Below are positions 35,419 through 44,010 of a stretch of 56,416 nucleotides of DNA, one piece after another. Position 1 is the stretch's first letter, and each line of letters opens with the position of its first letter. This DNA is from a virus. A program made the translations under genes and the position numbers. The stretch is taken from positions 1 through 56,416 of IMG/VR virus record IMGVR_UViG_3300021440_000005, one strand, 5' to 3'. The notes under the pieces were generated by a model. That model was not told the origin of the DNA, did not search any database, and saw only the letters and a list, made by a program, of their open reading frames with translations.

Positions 35419-35874
35419 TTAGTGACATGTAAACGAATGATGTTCCTTGAAGGGTCGTTCGAGCTTAACGTCTTTATCTGGGGCGGAAATCACCGTCCGA
35501 CAAATCGTTACCCGGGACTTCTTAGTATTCTTCTTACTCATTCTTTTCCCATCAGCAATCAAGTTCTCTCTGAGCTCATATGTGTTGTGGGCAACTAGGG
35601 TCTCAAGCATTTCGTTGTCGATTTCAGTCATCTTGAACGTGTTTATGAAGTTTTCATATTCAAATTCATACTTGATTAAGGTATTAAAATTTTGTTTAAA
35701 AACAATCCCTATAAACACTGTCTTTGGATAGCCTTGAACGTCAATAACCCCAAACCTGATAGATACTTCTTTGAAGTGAAGATACTTGCCAACCAAACTC
35801 ATATAATCTTTAGGAGTAAAGTTCACATCCGGGTTATCAGTTAAAAACTTTTTTACATCCATTTCATTGTACAT
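35419..35874 (-). CDS. Protein of unknown function coupled to rep gene
   Basis: 151 residues. Beta-alpha N-terminus (YLHFKEVSIRFGVIDVQ), basic middle (GKRMSKKNTKKSR) and His-rich end. The start overlaps the replication-initiator gene by 11 nt, with AAGGA upstream, so it is probably co-translated with it. No family recognised. Confidence 0.6.
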   Translation of the reverse strand: MYNEMDVKKFLTDNPDVNFTPKDYMSLVGKYLHFKEVSIRFGVIDVQGYPKTVFIGIVFKQNFNTLIKYEFEYENFINTFKMTEIDNEMLETLVAHNTYELRENLIADGKRMSKKNTKKSRVTICRTVISAPDKDVKLERPFKEHHSFTCH

Positions 35875-36967
35875 TTATTATTCCTTTTAAAATATTTCCT
35901 ATCGAGAACGCGGACGAGATATGATTTTTCGCGCGGCGCTCCTCGTTACTCATCTCATCAAGGCGCTGAGCATTTCGAATCCGATTCTGATAGTTCATTT
36001 TACGCAGGTAGTTTTTGGCTATGCAAGCGCAAAAGTTGAGGAAATGCTGATCGTTTTTGAATTCCTTATCTTTTATCTGCTGAGAAAACGTATTAATCAC
36101 ATAGTCGAAGGTTCGTTCAACTTTCGAGCAAAATGAACTGTAATTTCGTTTAGACCATGCGTTTTTAAATCTGATTTTCAAATTGTCCAGGTATTCTCGT
36201 TCGAGATGTTTATACTGCCAAGCCTTCTTCGGGGCTTGGAAAAGGTCTTTGTAGTATCGTTTCTTCTCCTCTAAGCTTTTTTTTCTCAAAACATATTTAA
36301 GAGTTTTGTTTAAATTTATAAATTTAATTAACTGTGCGACAAATTCATTTTTGTTATTCACAGCCTTGTTTTTACTTGGCTGTCGCAGCTTCATAACGTA
36401 CTTCGGAGCAAGACGGGTGATCTTAACTTTGAAGCCATTTCTTATCTCAACAGTCTGAGTTAAATATCCTTTTGTAATGAGTTTTTGGCAGTATTCAGAA
36501 ATTGTCTCTCGAGGAATGCCAATTTTCTTAGATATTTCCTGGTAAGATGGGAATTTAAGTGTCGAATAGGCTTGGTAAACGTATACCATATACAATTCCG
36601 CGACATTAATTGTCAGATCGGCTGGGATTTTAGCATTAATATAGACTCCTTGAGTTGGATTAGCGTATTTTTCTGCTAATTTTATAGCAGTATGCGCTTT
36701 TCCATTGAAAACCATAGAGATATACCCTTTTTTCTCGAGGTCATGGAGGTGTTTTTTAACCTGGCTAGTCAGTTGAGTCTTGGTTTTGCTCATATTCCAG
36801 CGTCTAGCGAGCGAAACTATAGGAATTACTCCCTGAAGTTGGATCATAGAAAGAAAAACCATGATCATTCGTTGCGTTTTAGACAGATTTTTGTCATTTA
36901 GCAAACTATTTTCAACGAATTTGAATTTTTCAGTTGACGAAGTGTTATGAAATGGTTTAGAAGTCAT
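35864..36967 (-). CDS. Replication initiator-like winged-helix protein
   Basis: 367 residues with two winged-helix units: LSKTQRMIMVFLSMIQLQ through KKHLHDLEKKGYIS (about 28-85), and FPSYQEISKKIGIPRETISE through KGYLT (about 138-170). The basic C-terminal half resembles phage and plasmid Rep/DnaA-DnaD-type initiators. AAAGG lies 9 nt before the ATG. TTCTTGTTGT repeats lie just upstream and an overlapping leader frame precedes it, as in iteron or leader-coupled plasmid rep genes. No polymerase gene is visible, so host machinery is probably recruited. A regulator is the alternative. Confidence 0.6.
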   Translation of the reverse strand: MTSKPFHNTSSTEKFKFVENSLLNDKNLSKTQRMIMVFLSMIQLQGVIPIVSLARRWNMSKTKTQLTSQVKKHLHDLEKKGYISMVFNGKAHTAIKLAEKYANPTQGVYINAKIPADLTINVAELYMVYVYQAYSTLKFPSYQEISKKIGIPRETISEYCQKLITKGYLTQTVEIRNGFKVKITRLAPKYVMKLRQPSKNKAVNNKNEFVAQLIKFINLNKTLKYVLRKKSLEEKKRYYKDLFQAPKKAWQYKHLEREYLDNLKIRFKNAWSKRNYSSFCSKVERTFDYVINTFSQQIKDKEFKNDQHFLNFCACIAKNYLRKMNYQNRIRNAQRLDEMSNEERRAKNHISSAFSIGNILKGIINVQ

Positions 36968-37322
36968 GCAACAACGCCTTTCTTCTTCTGCTGCTGCTGC
37001 TTCTTGTTGTGCTTCTTGTTGTTAAGGTTCTTCTACTTGAAGTTCTTGTTGTTGAAGAAGTAAGGTTTAAAGCTTGGCGGCTAATATGTTGTAAAAAAAG
37101 ATCTTCCACCCTTAGTTTAACTACTGAGGGTTTTTTTATCTCTATATTTTGATTACAAGTATATAGCATCGATTTATTATTCTTATTTATAATATTTATA
37201 ATATTGATAAGAAAATTAACTTTTCTCATTTTTCCTGTTGACACAGGTTCGATAAATTCGTTATATTCAACTTGCATTAAGTTTTCCTCGATTCTAACCA
37301 GTCGGGGAATTTTCTTTTCCAC
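36957..37322 (-). CDS. Leader frame overlapping rep start
   Basis: 121 codons. The first ~85 residues look protein-like (RLVRIEENLMQVEYNEFIEP); the last ~35 are low-complexity Ser/Thr/Arg produced by CTT/GTT repeats. It ends 8 nt past the rep start codon, an arrangement that permits translational coupling. It spans a plus-strand terminator at 37109-37137. Either a real small protein or a leader peptide. Confidence 0.35.
   Translation of the reverse strand: MEKKIPRLVRIEENLMQVEYNEFIEPVSTGKMRKVNFLINIINIINKNNKSMLYTCNQNIEIKKPSVVKLRVEDLFLQHISRQALNLTSSTTRTSSRRTLTTRSTTRSSSSRRRKALLHDF
37001..37052. repeat. Iteron-like repeats upstream of rep
   Basis: TTCTTGTTGT occurs at 37001-37010, 37013-37022 and 37043-37052, embedded in CTT/CTG-rich sequence just upstream of the initiator gene. 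Short tandem repeats in this position often bind the initiator and mark the origin. The low-complexity context makes chance or slippage a real alternative. Confidence 0.4.
37109..37137 (+). terminator. Plus-strand terminator in rep leader region
   Basis: CCCTTAGT and ACTGAGGG (one G-U) with a 6-nt loop and seven T, oriented for plus-strand transcription. No plus-strand gene lies before it, whereas the rep leader is on the minus strand. It could end an antisense RNA that controls rep, as in several plasmid copy-control systems. Confidence 0.6.
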
Positions 37323-37356
37323 GACCTAATTTCAAAAAAAAAGTTCAGAAATATTG

Positions 37357-37376
37357 TTATCAACCCAGTTTGATAA
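37357..37376. promoter_or_regulatory. Palindromic operator candidate
   Basis: TTATCAA and TTGATAA are exact inverted arms separated by 6 nt, 16 nt before the start of the resolvase-fold gene at 37393. A probable autoregulatory site. Confidence 0.5.
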
Positions 37377-37392
37377 AGTCAAGGATATTAAT

Positions 37393-37989
37393 ATGCGTTA
37401 CGGATATATTTTGAGTACTAGGTTACCGAAGGATGCATTAGATCAAGAAAGAGTCTTGAAGGGGTGCGACTGTTACGAGATTTTAATTGAGTCTTTAGAG
37501 GACAATTTTTACTTACTTAGACGGTTCATTGCGAGTATGACACCAAAAGATGTTTTGATAGTATCACGAGCAAGTTCATTAGGTAACACTGCTAAGCAGA
37601 TTATCGAGCATATTACGTCACTTCTAGATAAAAATGGGCACATCATATCTATGGATGGGTTGTTAGATTCCCGCAAACCTGATTTTAAAAAGCAGCTGGA
37701 TGCTATGCTTGCTTTGGTAAACCAGATGCTGTATAGAAAGTTCGTCTATGCAAAAAAACCGAGACCTAAGAACTTAGAGCGTCTTCGTTACGCTTATAAG
37801 ACGTTAGAGCGACTTCCCATATTAATTAGAATGCTTAAAGAAGGTCAAACCTTCAATTTTATTTCATACAAGACTGGGTATGATATTAAAACCATGCAAA
37901 AACTCATCCATCATTTAAAAGAAGATGAAGATGGGTTAATGGAACTTTACAAAACTTTCTTAGCAAGGAAGAAGATGTTTAAAAGGTAA
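37393..37989 (+). CDS. Catalytically degenerate serine-recombinase-fold protein
   Basis: 198 residues from the ATG at 37393, which has AAGGA 7 nt upstream (frame open to 37354). The fold follows resolvases: RYGYILSTRLPKDALDQ corresponds to GYARVSTxxQ but lacks the Arg, and DVLIVSRASSLGNTAKQI corresponds to DxxxVxxLDRLARS with the second essential Arg lost. The C-terminus has a helix-turn-helix (NFISYKTGYDIKTMQKLI) as in invertases. It should bind DNA but not recombine it, so it may be a regulator. It lies just before the tracrRNA candidate and the CRISPR array. Confidence 0.65.
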   Translation: MRYGYILSTRLPKDALDQERVLKGCDCYEILIESLEDNFYLLRRFIASMTPKDVLIVSRASSLGNTAKQIIEHITSLLDKNGHIISMDGLLDSRKPDFKKQLDAMLALVNQMLYRKFVYAKKPRPKNLERLRYAYKTLERLPILIRMLKEGQTFNFISYKTGYDIKTMQKLIHHLKEDEDGLMELYKTFLARKKMFKR

Positions 37990-38054
37990 GAAATTCTGCA
38001 AAGTAGGATTTTCAAACTGACCCATTTTTTTACCCTCACTAGTATGATTTTCTC

Positions 38055-38082
38055 TTGACTGGTTTCAATTCTATGATATATT
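38055..38082 (+). promoter_or_regulatory. Promoter of tracrRNA candidate
   Basis: TTGACT (38055-38060) and TATATT (38077-38082) with 16-nt spacing; five of six bases match consensus in each box. Start expected near 38089. Confidence 0.6.
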
Positions 38083-38088
38083 GGCGAA

Positions 38089-38182
38089 ATAGTTGTTGTG
38101 TTACATCGTAAATATGTAAAAGCTAAGCCTTAGCTTAGCGAGACAGCCTGGGTGGGACTTATCCCACTTGGGTTGTTTTTTT
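38089..38182 (+). ncRNA. tracrRNA candidate upstream of the CRISPR array
   Basis: About 94 nt. TTACATCGTAAAT (38101-38113) can pair with repeat bases 1-14: GUU, then UACGAU after one bulged A, then UAG after one mismatch. Then follow a perfect 7-bp stem (AAGCTAA/TTAGCTT, 38120-38136) and a terminator hairpin (GTGGGA/TCCCAC with flanking pairs) with seven T. Strong promoter, location 143 nt before the first repeat and two 3' hairpins all fit a tracrRNA. The anti-repeat is short and also part of a palindrome found at 30724, so this is a candidate, not proof. Confidence 0.5.
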
Positions 38183-38325
38183 CTATTGAATCCTTTTTTT
38201 CTAACAACTATACTATTTATGAAACTTTTTTATTCATTCTGTTTCAATTTACGATCTCCTCAACCCCAGTTTTTCAAATTTCTGGGGTTTTTTAATATCT
38301 TTGTTTAATTTTACGCTATAACGCA
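38183..38325 (+). promoter_or_regulatory. Array leader region
   Basis: AT-rich leader between the tracrRNA candidate and the first repeat. CCCCAG/CTGGGG (38264-38287) followed by six T is a second terminator; TTTACGATCT near 38248 resembles the repeat start. TATAAC at 38317-38322 may be the array's -10 box, without a convincing -35. Confidence 0.4.
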
Positions 38326-38757
38326 ATTATATGATCTAGAGATATCGGAAGGTAATATACCCGCCGAAGTTTATTACTGCAAACCCAACTGGTTATACAA
38401 TATAGAGATTTTAGTAGGTAATATACCTTCTAACATCCTTCATAAAGAGCTTTCACAGTTTTACGATATAGATATTTTAGTAGGTAATATACCGGGGGTC
38501 TTGGTGAAGTGAACTCAATTGCTTGTTATACGATCTAGAGATTTCAGAAGTTCAAATACCCCCTCATTAGTTATACGCGGGTCGATGAGTTATACGATCT
38601 AGAGAAAGTAGTAGGTAGTATACCCATAAAATGCGGATATATGTTACCACCTAGGTTATACAATCTAATGATTTTAGTAGGTAGTATACCTGAAGCCTTG
38701 AACTTGTCTCCGTCACTATGAGTTATACGATATAGAGATTTTGTTAAGGAGTATTCC
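38326..38757 (+). CRISPR. Seven-repeat CRISPR array with self-matching spacers
   Basis: 36-bp repeats begin at 38326, 38392, 38458, 38525, 38589, 38655 and 38722. The consensus starts GTTATACGATATAGAGATTT and ends AGTAGGTAATATACC. First, fourth and last copies are most degenerate. Spacers are 30, 30, 31, 28, 30 and 31 bp. The GTT start, terminal inverted repeats (GTTATAC/GTATACC) and 36/30 geometry are typical of type II-C. Spacer 3 (38494-38524) ends with 23 nt identical to 15979-16001; spacer 6 (38691-38721) matches 3553-3583 in 27 of 31. Spacers 1, 2, 4 and 5 have no convincing match here. The matching ends support plus-strand orientation. Confidence 0.93.
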
Positions 38758-38794
38758 CTATAAATGGATCATTACTAGAGGAATTGATTATACA

Positions 38795-39361
38795 CTAAGC
38801 ATCTTGTCCAGATTTAAGTGGGTCTACGTTAATCTTAATCTCAGGGTCGTGAAGACGTTTAGGTACACCTAACGAATCCTTAATCTGAATACTCTTGTCA
38901 TGATATTCACTAGCAGCCTTCTTGGATTGATTAGATCCCCATATGCACACTCCCGATATCATGCCAAACACAACGCCTAGCATGTTAGCTAATCGTGCTT
39001 CCATGAAACCAGCTGCACCTATTGCTGACACTAACATAGATCCAAAAGTCGAAAGTGCTCCTAACACACTAGAACAAACATTAATTTTATGACAACAGCT
39101 GGCACTATCCGATAAACTCTTTTCTTCTTTTATCAGATCTTCAACTTGATTCTTCAAGTATGCGTGCCTGTCGAACAACGTCTTAGGGTCAACCGGATCA
39201 AACGAGTGCATCGACTTCGGACGGGGAGAAGAAGGAATTGTCTCGCTTGACCTTCTTGTTTCTTTACCTGGATGTTCGGGGACTAACTCTTGTGAGTCGA
39301 ATGGCTCAGCAGCTGCTAAAGAAGTAATGCATACCGATAAAATTAAAGGAGTAGTCTTCAT
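38795..39361 (-). CDS. Secreted membrane-associated protein
   Basis: 188 residues from the ATG at 39361. MKTTPLILSVCITSLAAA is a signal peptide with cleavage after AAA. A Pro/Ser-rich linker, a short coiled coil (~60-85), a Cys cluster (SASCCHKINVC) and two hydrophobic helices (SSVLGALSTFGSMLVSAIGA and ANMLGVVFGMISGVCIWG) follow. An extended -10 (TGGTATAAT) lies upstream at about 39413-39405. The type is common in intracellular alphaproteobacteria and unlike the surrounding phage genes, so it may be host-derived cargo. Confidence 0.7.
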   Translation of the reverse strand: MKTTPLILSVCITSLAAAEPFDSQELVPEHPGKETRRSSETIPSSPRPKSMHSFDPVDPKTLFDRHAYLKNQVEDLIKEEKSLSDSASCCHKINVCSSVLGALSTFGSMLVSAIGAAGFMEARLANMLGVVFGMISGVCIWGSNQSKKAASEYHDKSIQIKDSLGVPKRLHDPEIKINVDPLKSGQDA

Positions 39362-39391
39362 TTGGGCCTGTATTATTATTATTCGAACCAA

Positions 39392-39986
39392 TAATATTAT
39401 ACCACTAATTGAGATATTGTTTTCATATTTAATCCTCGTATCCTGCGTATAAAAATCGTCCCTATAGCTTCATACTAGCAGACAGAAATTTTTACCTACT
39501 GAATTATATAAATCGTAAGTTATAAACTTTATTTGAATATGCGAGTCTTACCTACTGAGTCATTGCCCCACAAGACTGCACCTTCTTAAATATTCATAGT
39601 ACTTACTAAACAATACAAAAGTTATACTTTTGTTTTACACCCCATAAGTTTTATCCCTATTCAACGATTAATCATACAAATAATGTTCATGTTGTTGTAC
39701 TGATTTATAGTCAACCCTGTAAGGTCATACAGTTCAAAAAGAATGCTCAAATTTTACAAAACAGGATTTATAGTCATACATGTAATTACTTGAGATTAAT
39801 TAAAACGACTTTTCCGTCTCTATATAGCAATAAATGTACTTTACTTGAGAATACTTTTATTAGCTATACATGTTAACTCTTTATATCCAGGTTTTAATGT
39901 TAGTATTATTGATACAATATTTAAAAGAGGTGTTTATACTCTTCATACGCTTGAAAATTAAATGAAACATTAATAGGAGACTATAC
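39392..39986. other. AT-rich intergenic region with repeat remnants
   Basis: 595 nt without a convincing gene. On the minus strand near 39485-39522 a degenerate copy of the CRISPR repeat is visible (ACGAT, then CAGTAGGTAA at the right spacing); CAGTAGGTAA occurs again at about 39558-39549. Several TATAC/CATACA motifs recur. The dnaK ribosome site (AGGAG) ends the region. Confidence 0.5.
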
Positions 39987-41894
39987 ATGACTTCAAAAAA
40001 AGTAATTGGTATTGACTTAGGAACTACAAACTCGTGTGTTGCGATCATGGATGGCAGTCAGGCTAAGGTGATTGAGAACACAGAAGGACGTCGCACGACG
40101 CCATCGATTGTTGCCTTCACAGAAAGCGGCGAACGTTTAGTGGGTGATGGCGCAAAGCGTCAAGCGGTAACGAACCACGAAAATACATTCTTTGCGATTA
40201 AGCGTTTAATCGGACGTCGTTTCGAAGACGAAGCTGTGCGCAAGGATATCGATCTGGTTCCTTATAAAATTGTAAAGAGTGACAATGGTGATGCGTGGGT
40301 GAAATCTCGCGATAAGAATTACAGCCCCAGCGAAATCAGCGCATTCACATTGATCAAAATGAAAGAAACTGCTGAAAAGTTCTTGGGTGAGACGGTGTCT
40401 CAGGCTGTGATTACAGTGCCTGCGTACTTTAACGACGCTCAACGTCAAGCGACTCGGGATGCGGGTAAGATTGCAGGATTGGAAGTCTTGCGTATCGTGA
40501 ACGAGCCAACAGCTGCGGCATTAGCGTACGGCTTGGATAAAAAAGAATCTGGCGTTATCGTGGTATACGACTTGGGTGGTGGTACGTTTGACGTGTCTAT
40601 CCTTGAAGTCGGTGAAGGTGTGTTTGAAGTTAAATCCACAAATGGGGATACGTTCCTGGGTGGTGAAGACTTTGATGGGCGCATTGTTCAGTACTTAATT
40701 GATGAATTCAAAAAGGAAACAGGCGTAGATATTTCCAAGGATAAAATGGCTTTGCAACGCTTGAAAGAAGCTGCGGAAAAGGCAAAGATTGAACTGTCCA
40801 GCAGTATGCAAACTGAGGTTAACTTGCCCTTTATCACGGCTGATGCAACTGGTCCAAAGCACTTGAACATCAAGCTTTCCCGTGCGAAATATGAGACATT
40901 AGTGGATGATTTAATCCAACGCACCATGAAACCATGCGAGAAAGCTTTAAAAGATGCGGGCTTAAAAGCTTCAGATATCGACGAAGTTATCTTGGTTGGT
41001 GGTATGACACGTATGCCCAAGGTGATTGAAGAAGTTAAACGCTTCTTTAACAAAGAACCTCATCGTGGGGTGAACCCTGATGAAGTTGTGGCGATTGGTG
41101 CTGCGATTCAAGGCGGTGTGTTAACGGGTAATGTTAAAGACGTTGTGTTGTTGGATGTGACGCCATTGTCATTGGGTATCGAGACATTGGGCGGTGTGTT
41201 TACACGATTGATTGATCGCAACACAACAATTCCAACCAAGAAAAGCCAAACGTTCTCTACGGCTGAGGACAACCAAACAGCTGTGACAATTCGTGTGTTC
41301 CAAGGTGAGCGTGAAATGGCTGCGGATAACAAAATATTGGGTCAATTTGATTTGGTAGGATTGCCGGCGGCTCCACGCGGAATGCCACAAATCGAAGTTA
41401 CCTTTGATATCGATGCCAATGGTATCGTGCATGTGTCTGCAAAAGACAAGGCAACGAACAAAGAGCAGCAAATTCGCATTCAGCCCTCAGGTGGATTGAG
41501 TGATGCCGATATCGAAAAAATGGTGAAAGATGCCGAAGCCAATGCCGAAGCTGATAAAAAACGCCGTGAATTGATTGAGGCTCAAAACCAAGCGGATACG
41601 TTGTTGTATACGACTGAAAAGACGCTGAAAGAGCATGGCGATAAGATTTCTGCAGCGGACAAAGACGCCGTCGAAAAAGATCTGGCTGCGTTGAAAGAGG
41701 TTGCAAAGTCTGAGGATCTGGAGACAATCAAAGCTAAAACAGACGCGTTGATGCAGTCATCGATGAAACTGGGCGAGGCAATGTATAAGGCGGCTCAAGA
41801 GGCTCAGCCATCAGCTGAATCAGGAGAAACTTCAAAAGACGATACCGTGGTTGATGCAGAGTTTAAAGAAGTCGACGAAGACGACAAAAAATAA
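39987..41894 (+). CDS. dnaK: Chaperone DnaK (Hsp70)
   Basis: 635 residues, full length. The ATPase domain has [25 protein letters not shown] and [11 protein letters not shown]; the substrate domain and lid are complete and the end is acidic ([11 protein letters not shown]). Sequence character is alphaproteobacterial. It refolds proteins with DnaJ in the cytoplasm. AGGAG precedes the ATG. The gene is visibly richer in G and C than its phage neighbours, indicating relatively recent capture from a bacterium. It forms a pair with dnaJ 100 nt downstream. DnaK is rare in phages of this size. Confidence 0.97.
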   Translation: MTSKKVIGIDLGTTNSCVAIMDGSQAKVIENTEGRRTTPSIVAFTESGERLVGDGAKRQAVTNHENTFFAIKRLIGRRFEDEAVRKDIDLVPYKIVKSDNGDAWVKSRDKNYSPSEISAFTLIKMKETAEKFLGETVSQAVITVPAYFNDAQRQATRDAGKIAGLEVLRIVNEPTAAALAYGLDKKESGVIVVYDLGGGTFDVSILEVGEGVFEVKSTNGDTFLGGEDFDGRIVQYLIDEFKKETGVDISKDKMALQRLKEAAEKAKIELSSSMQTEVNLPFITADATGPKHLNIKLSRAKYETLVDDLIQRTMKPCEKALKDAGLKASDIDEVILVGGMTRMPKVIEEVKRFFNKEPHRGVNPDEVVAIGAAIQGGVLTGNVKDVVLLDVTPLSLGIETLGGVFTRLIDRNTTIPTKKSQTFSTAEDNQTAVTIRVFQGEREMAADNKILGQFDLVGLPAAPRGMPQIEVTFDIDANGIVHVSAKDKATNKEQQIRIQPSGGLSDADIEKMVKDAEANAEADKKRRELIEAQNQADTLLYTTEKTLKEHGDKISAADKDAVEKDLAALKEVAKSEDLETIKAKTDALMQSSMKLGEAMYKAAQEAQPSAESGETSKDDTVVDAEFKEVDEDDKK

Positions 41895-41994
41895 GACTTA
41901 AAGTGATAAAGCTCCGTGTTCAAAAGTGGAAACTGATTGAATGCGGGGCAATTTTTAATTATGAACATATTTGAGTTTCTGTTGAGGAAGAAGA

Positions 41995-43131
41995 ATGACA
42001 TCAAAAAAAGATTATTACGAATTGATGGGAGTTGCTAAAAACATTTCACCAGAAGGGTTGAAAAAAGCGTATCGTAAGCTGGCAATGAAATACCACCCCG
42101 ATCGGAATCAGGGCGATAAAGACGCCGAAGCAAAATTTAAAGAAATTAGCGAAGCATATGAGGTATTGAGCGACGAACAAAAACGAGCAGCTTATGATCA
42201 ATATGGTCATGGTGCCTTTGATGGTAGCATGGGTGGCGACGCAAGCGGCTTCTCTAACTTTTCAAATATTTTTGAAGAGGTTTTTGGGCGAGGGTTCGGA
42301 GGAACAGGTGGGCAACGGGCTCATTCTCAAGGACAGCCGGGATCTGATTTACGATATGATGTGACCATTACCTTAGAACAAGCTCACCAAGGAATGTCTG
42401 AAAACGTATCCCTACGTAAGAGCGAAAAGTGTAGCGAATGTAATGGTTCAGGGGCTTCTAAAGGTACTAATTCTTCAACCTGTGACCAGTGTTATGGCGC
42501 GGGAACAATGCGATTCCAACAAGGTTTTTTTACTCTGGAACGTATGTGTACAAAGTGCGGTGGAGCAGGTCAAACGATAAAAGATCCCTGTAAACCCTGC
42601 GGTGGGTCTGGACGAATTCAGAAACAAAAAACAATCTCAATCACAATTCCCGTGGGTGTCGAAGATGGTACGCGTTTACGTGTTGCCGGCGAAGGTGATG
42701 CCGGAATGCGCGGTGGACAAGCGGGGGATTTATACATCTTTATTTCTGTAAAACCTCATGAATTGTTTATTCGACATGGCGACGATATTCATTGTCAGGT
42801 GCCTATTCCCATGACTACTGCCGTGCTGGGGGGTGAGGTTGAAATTCCAACAATTGATGGAACAAAAGCAAAAGTGACTATTCCTGCGGGATCACAACCA
42901 GGTGAGAAGTTAAGGCTAAAATCAAAAGGAATCAACGTAATGCGTACCACCCGACGGGGGGATATGATAGTTCATGCAATGGTCGAAATTCCCGTGAATT
43001 TAAATGCTGAACAGCAAAAACTGATGAAAGACTTTAAGGATTCAGACAAAGGTAAACCTAACGATCATCACCCAAAAACAAAAAGCTTTTTCGATAAAGT
43101 CAAAGGGTTTTGGGATAATATGAAGAAATGA
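41995..43131 (+). CDS. dnaJ: Co-chaperone DnaJ (Hsp40)
   Basis: 378 residues, complete. J domain with YHPDRN near residue 32, Gly/Phe-rich linker ([14 protein letters not shown]), four zinc-binding motifs ([36 protein letters not shown]) and the beta-sandwich C-terminus. It stimulates the DnaK ATPase. Codon use is less G/C-rich than dnaK. GAGGAAG precedes the ATG. grpE is not present, so the host's would be needed. Confidence 0.97.
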   Translation: MTSKKDYYELMGVAKNISPEGLKKAYRKLAMKYHPDRNQGDKDAEAKFKEISEAYEVLSDEQKRAAYDQYGHGAFDGSMGGDASGFSNFSNIFEEVFGRGFGGTGGQRAHSQGQPGSDLRYDVTITLEQAHQGMSENVSLRKSEKCSECNGSGASKGTNSSTCDQCYGAGTMRFQQGFFTLERMCTKCGGAGQTIKDPCKPCGGSGRIQKQKTISITIPVGVEDGTRLRVAGEGDAGMRGGQAGDLYIFISVKPHELFIRHGDDIHCQVPIPMTTAVLGGEVEIPTIDGTKAKVTIPAGSQPGEKLRLKSKGINVMRTTRRGDMIVHAMVEIPVNLNAEQQKLMKDFKDSDKGKPNDHHPKTKSFFDKVKGFWDNMKK

Positions 43132-44010
43132 GTTGGGTGTAGTCAAACAAACTGAAGTTGCATCATTAGATCATTTCTGAAAAAGAATCTTACTCTAGCA
43201 TAGTATGTTATACATTTAGTCTGCTTCTTGTTATACACTTGTTCGAATAGATGACGTACTTCTAAAAAAGACGTGTAATAGACATACCCTTTCCAGATTA
43301 GAACTTACTTGAGTAAAGGTCATATAAATATTTGACATGTAGAAATACATACAACTGGTTTCAACTTATTGCGTTATACAATTAGTCTAACTCTAATTGG
43401 TAACATAGATCTGAATTCATACAATACATTTAGTTATATTAATACACTTTGTAATAATACATATATTTTCATACAGTACCCCATTATACAGATTTTAGTT
43501 AAATAAGGACTCAAGCATGTACATTTTAATATGCCTGTTAAATTATACAGATCACTGCGGCTAACCGTCATACAAATGTAAATAAAACTCCATTATTATA
43601 TAAAAATAGTAGGAAAGATGTGTCTCAGACATACAGATTTAAGGGAAAAACCGCATGGATGCTGGCGGGATTCGGGTCTTTGGATTATACTTAAAAAAAT
43701 CCTGGGTGTGTGAGGGGGGACAAGCGCGTTACGCGCAAAGCGAGGGGGGTCAACTCGGAATTCCCAGCATGCTTCGCCTTTTCTCACCAAACCCTTTTAA
43801 CAAAAGTAATAATGTCATACGCTTAAATTTGTTTTACATATTCTTTATGATCCATCCTACACCATACCCCCTACCATTTATTCAATAATTACAGAGAGTA
43901 TCCCGATTCAAGATGAACATTATACATCCACTATCTTTATAATCTTTTTATTTGACTTTGTAGTAGTACTACCAATACTTTAGGGATGATAAATTATATA
44001 GGAGTACAAG
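43132..44010. other. Long intergenic region with eroded repeats
   Basis: 879 nt, no gene supported. GTTATACA followed by TAGTCT occurs at about 43207 and 43373; the latter ends 36 nt on with GGTAACATA, like a decayed CRISPR repeat. TTATACAGATTTTAGT near 43484 resembles a repeat with its middle deleted, and TTATACAG recurs at 43543. A G/C-rich palindromic element sits at 43652-43780. AGGAG-like sequence before 44011 serves the resolvase. Confidence 0.5.
43652..43780. repeat. G/C-rich palindromic element
   Basis: The outer arms, around 43652-43672 (GCATGGATGCTGGCGGGATT) and 43759-43779 (GAATTCCCAGCATGCTTCGC), are imperfect inverted repeats. Inside are GCGCGTTACGCGC and G-runs. Unlike the AT-rich surroundings it looks like a bacterial extragenic palindromic repeat, consistent with host-derived DNA. 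Confidence 0.5.

Noticed and set aside
39945-39986. Heat-shock promoter before dnaK (CTTGAAAA)
   Set aside because: The matching -10 would fall on the ribosome site and does not resemble a heat-shock -10.
40206-41727. Several open frames opposite dnaK
   Set aside because: They lie wholly inside a certain dnaK gene and are antisense shadows of it.
43394-43423. Partial match of spacer 5 to an intergenic site (about 20 of the 25 PAM-side bases)
   Set aside because: Mismatches sit in the seed, the flank does not share the C3/A6/G7 pattern, and the region contains repeat-derived sequence similar to part of the spacer.
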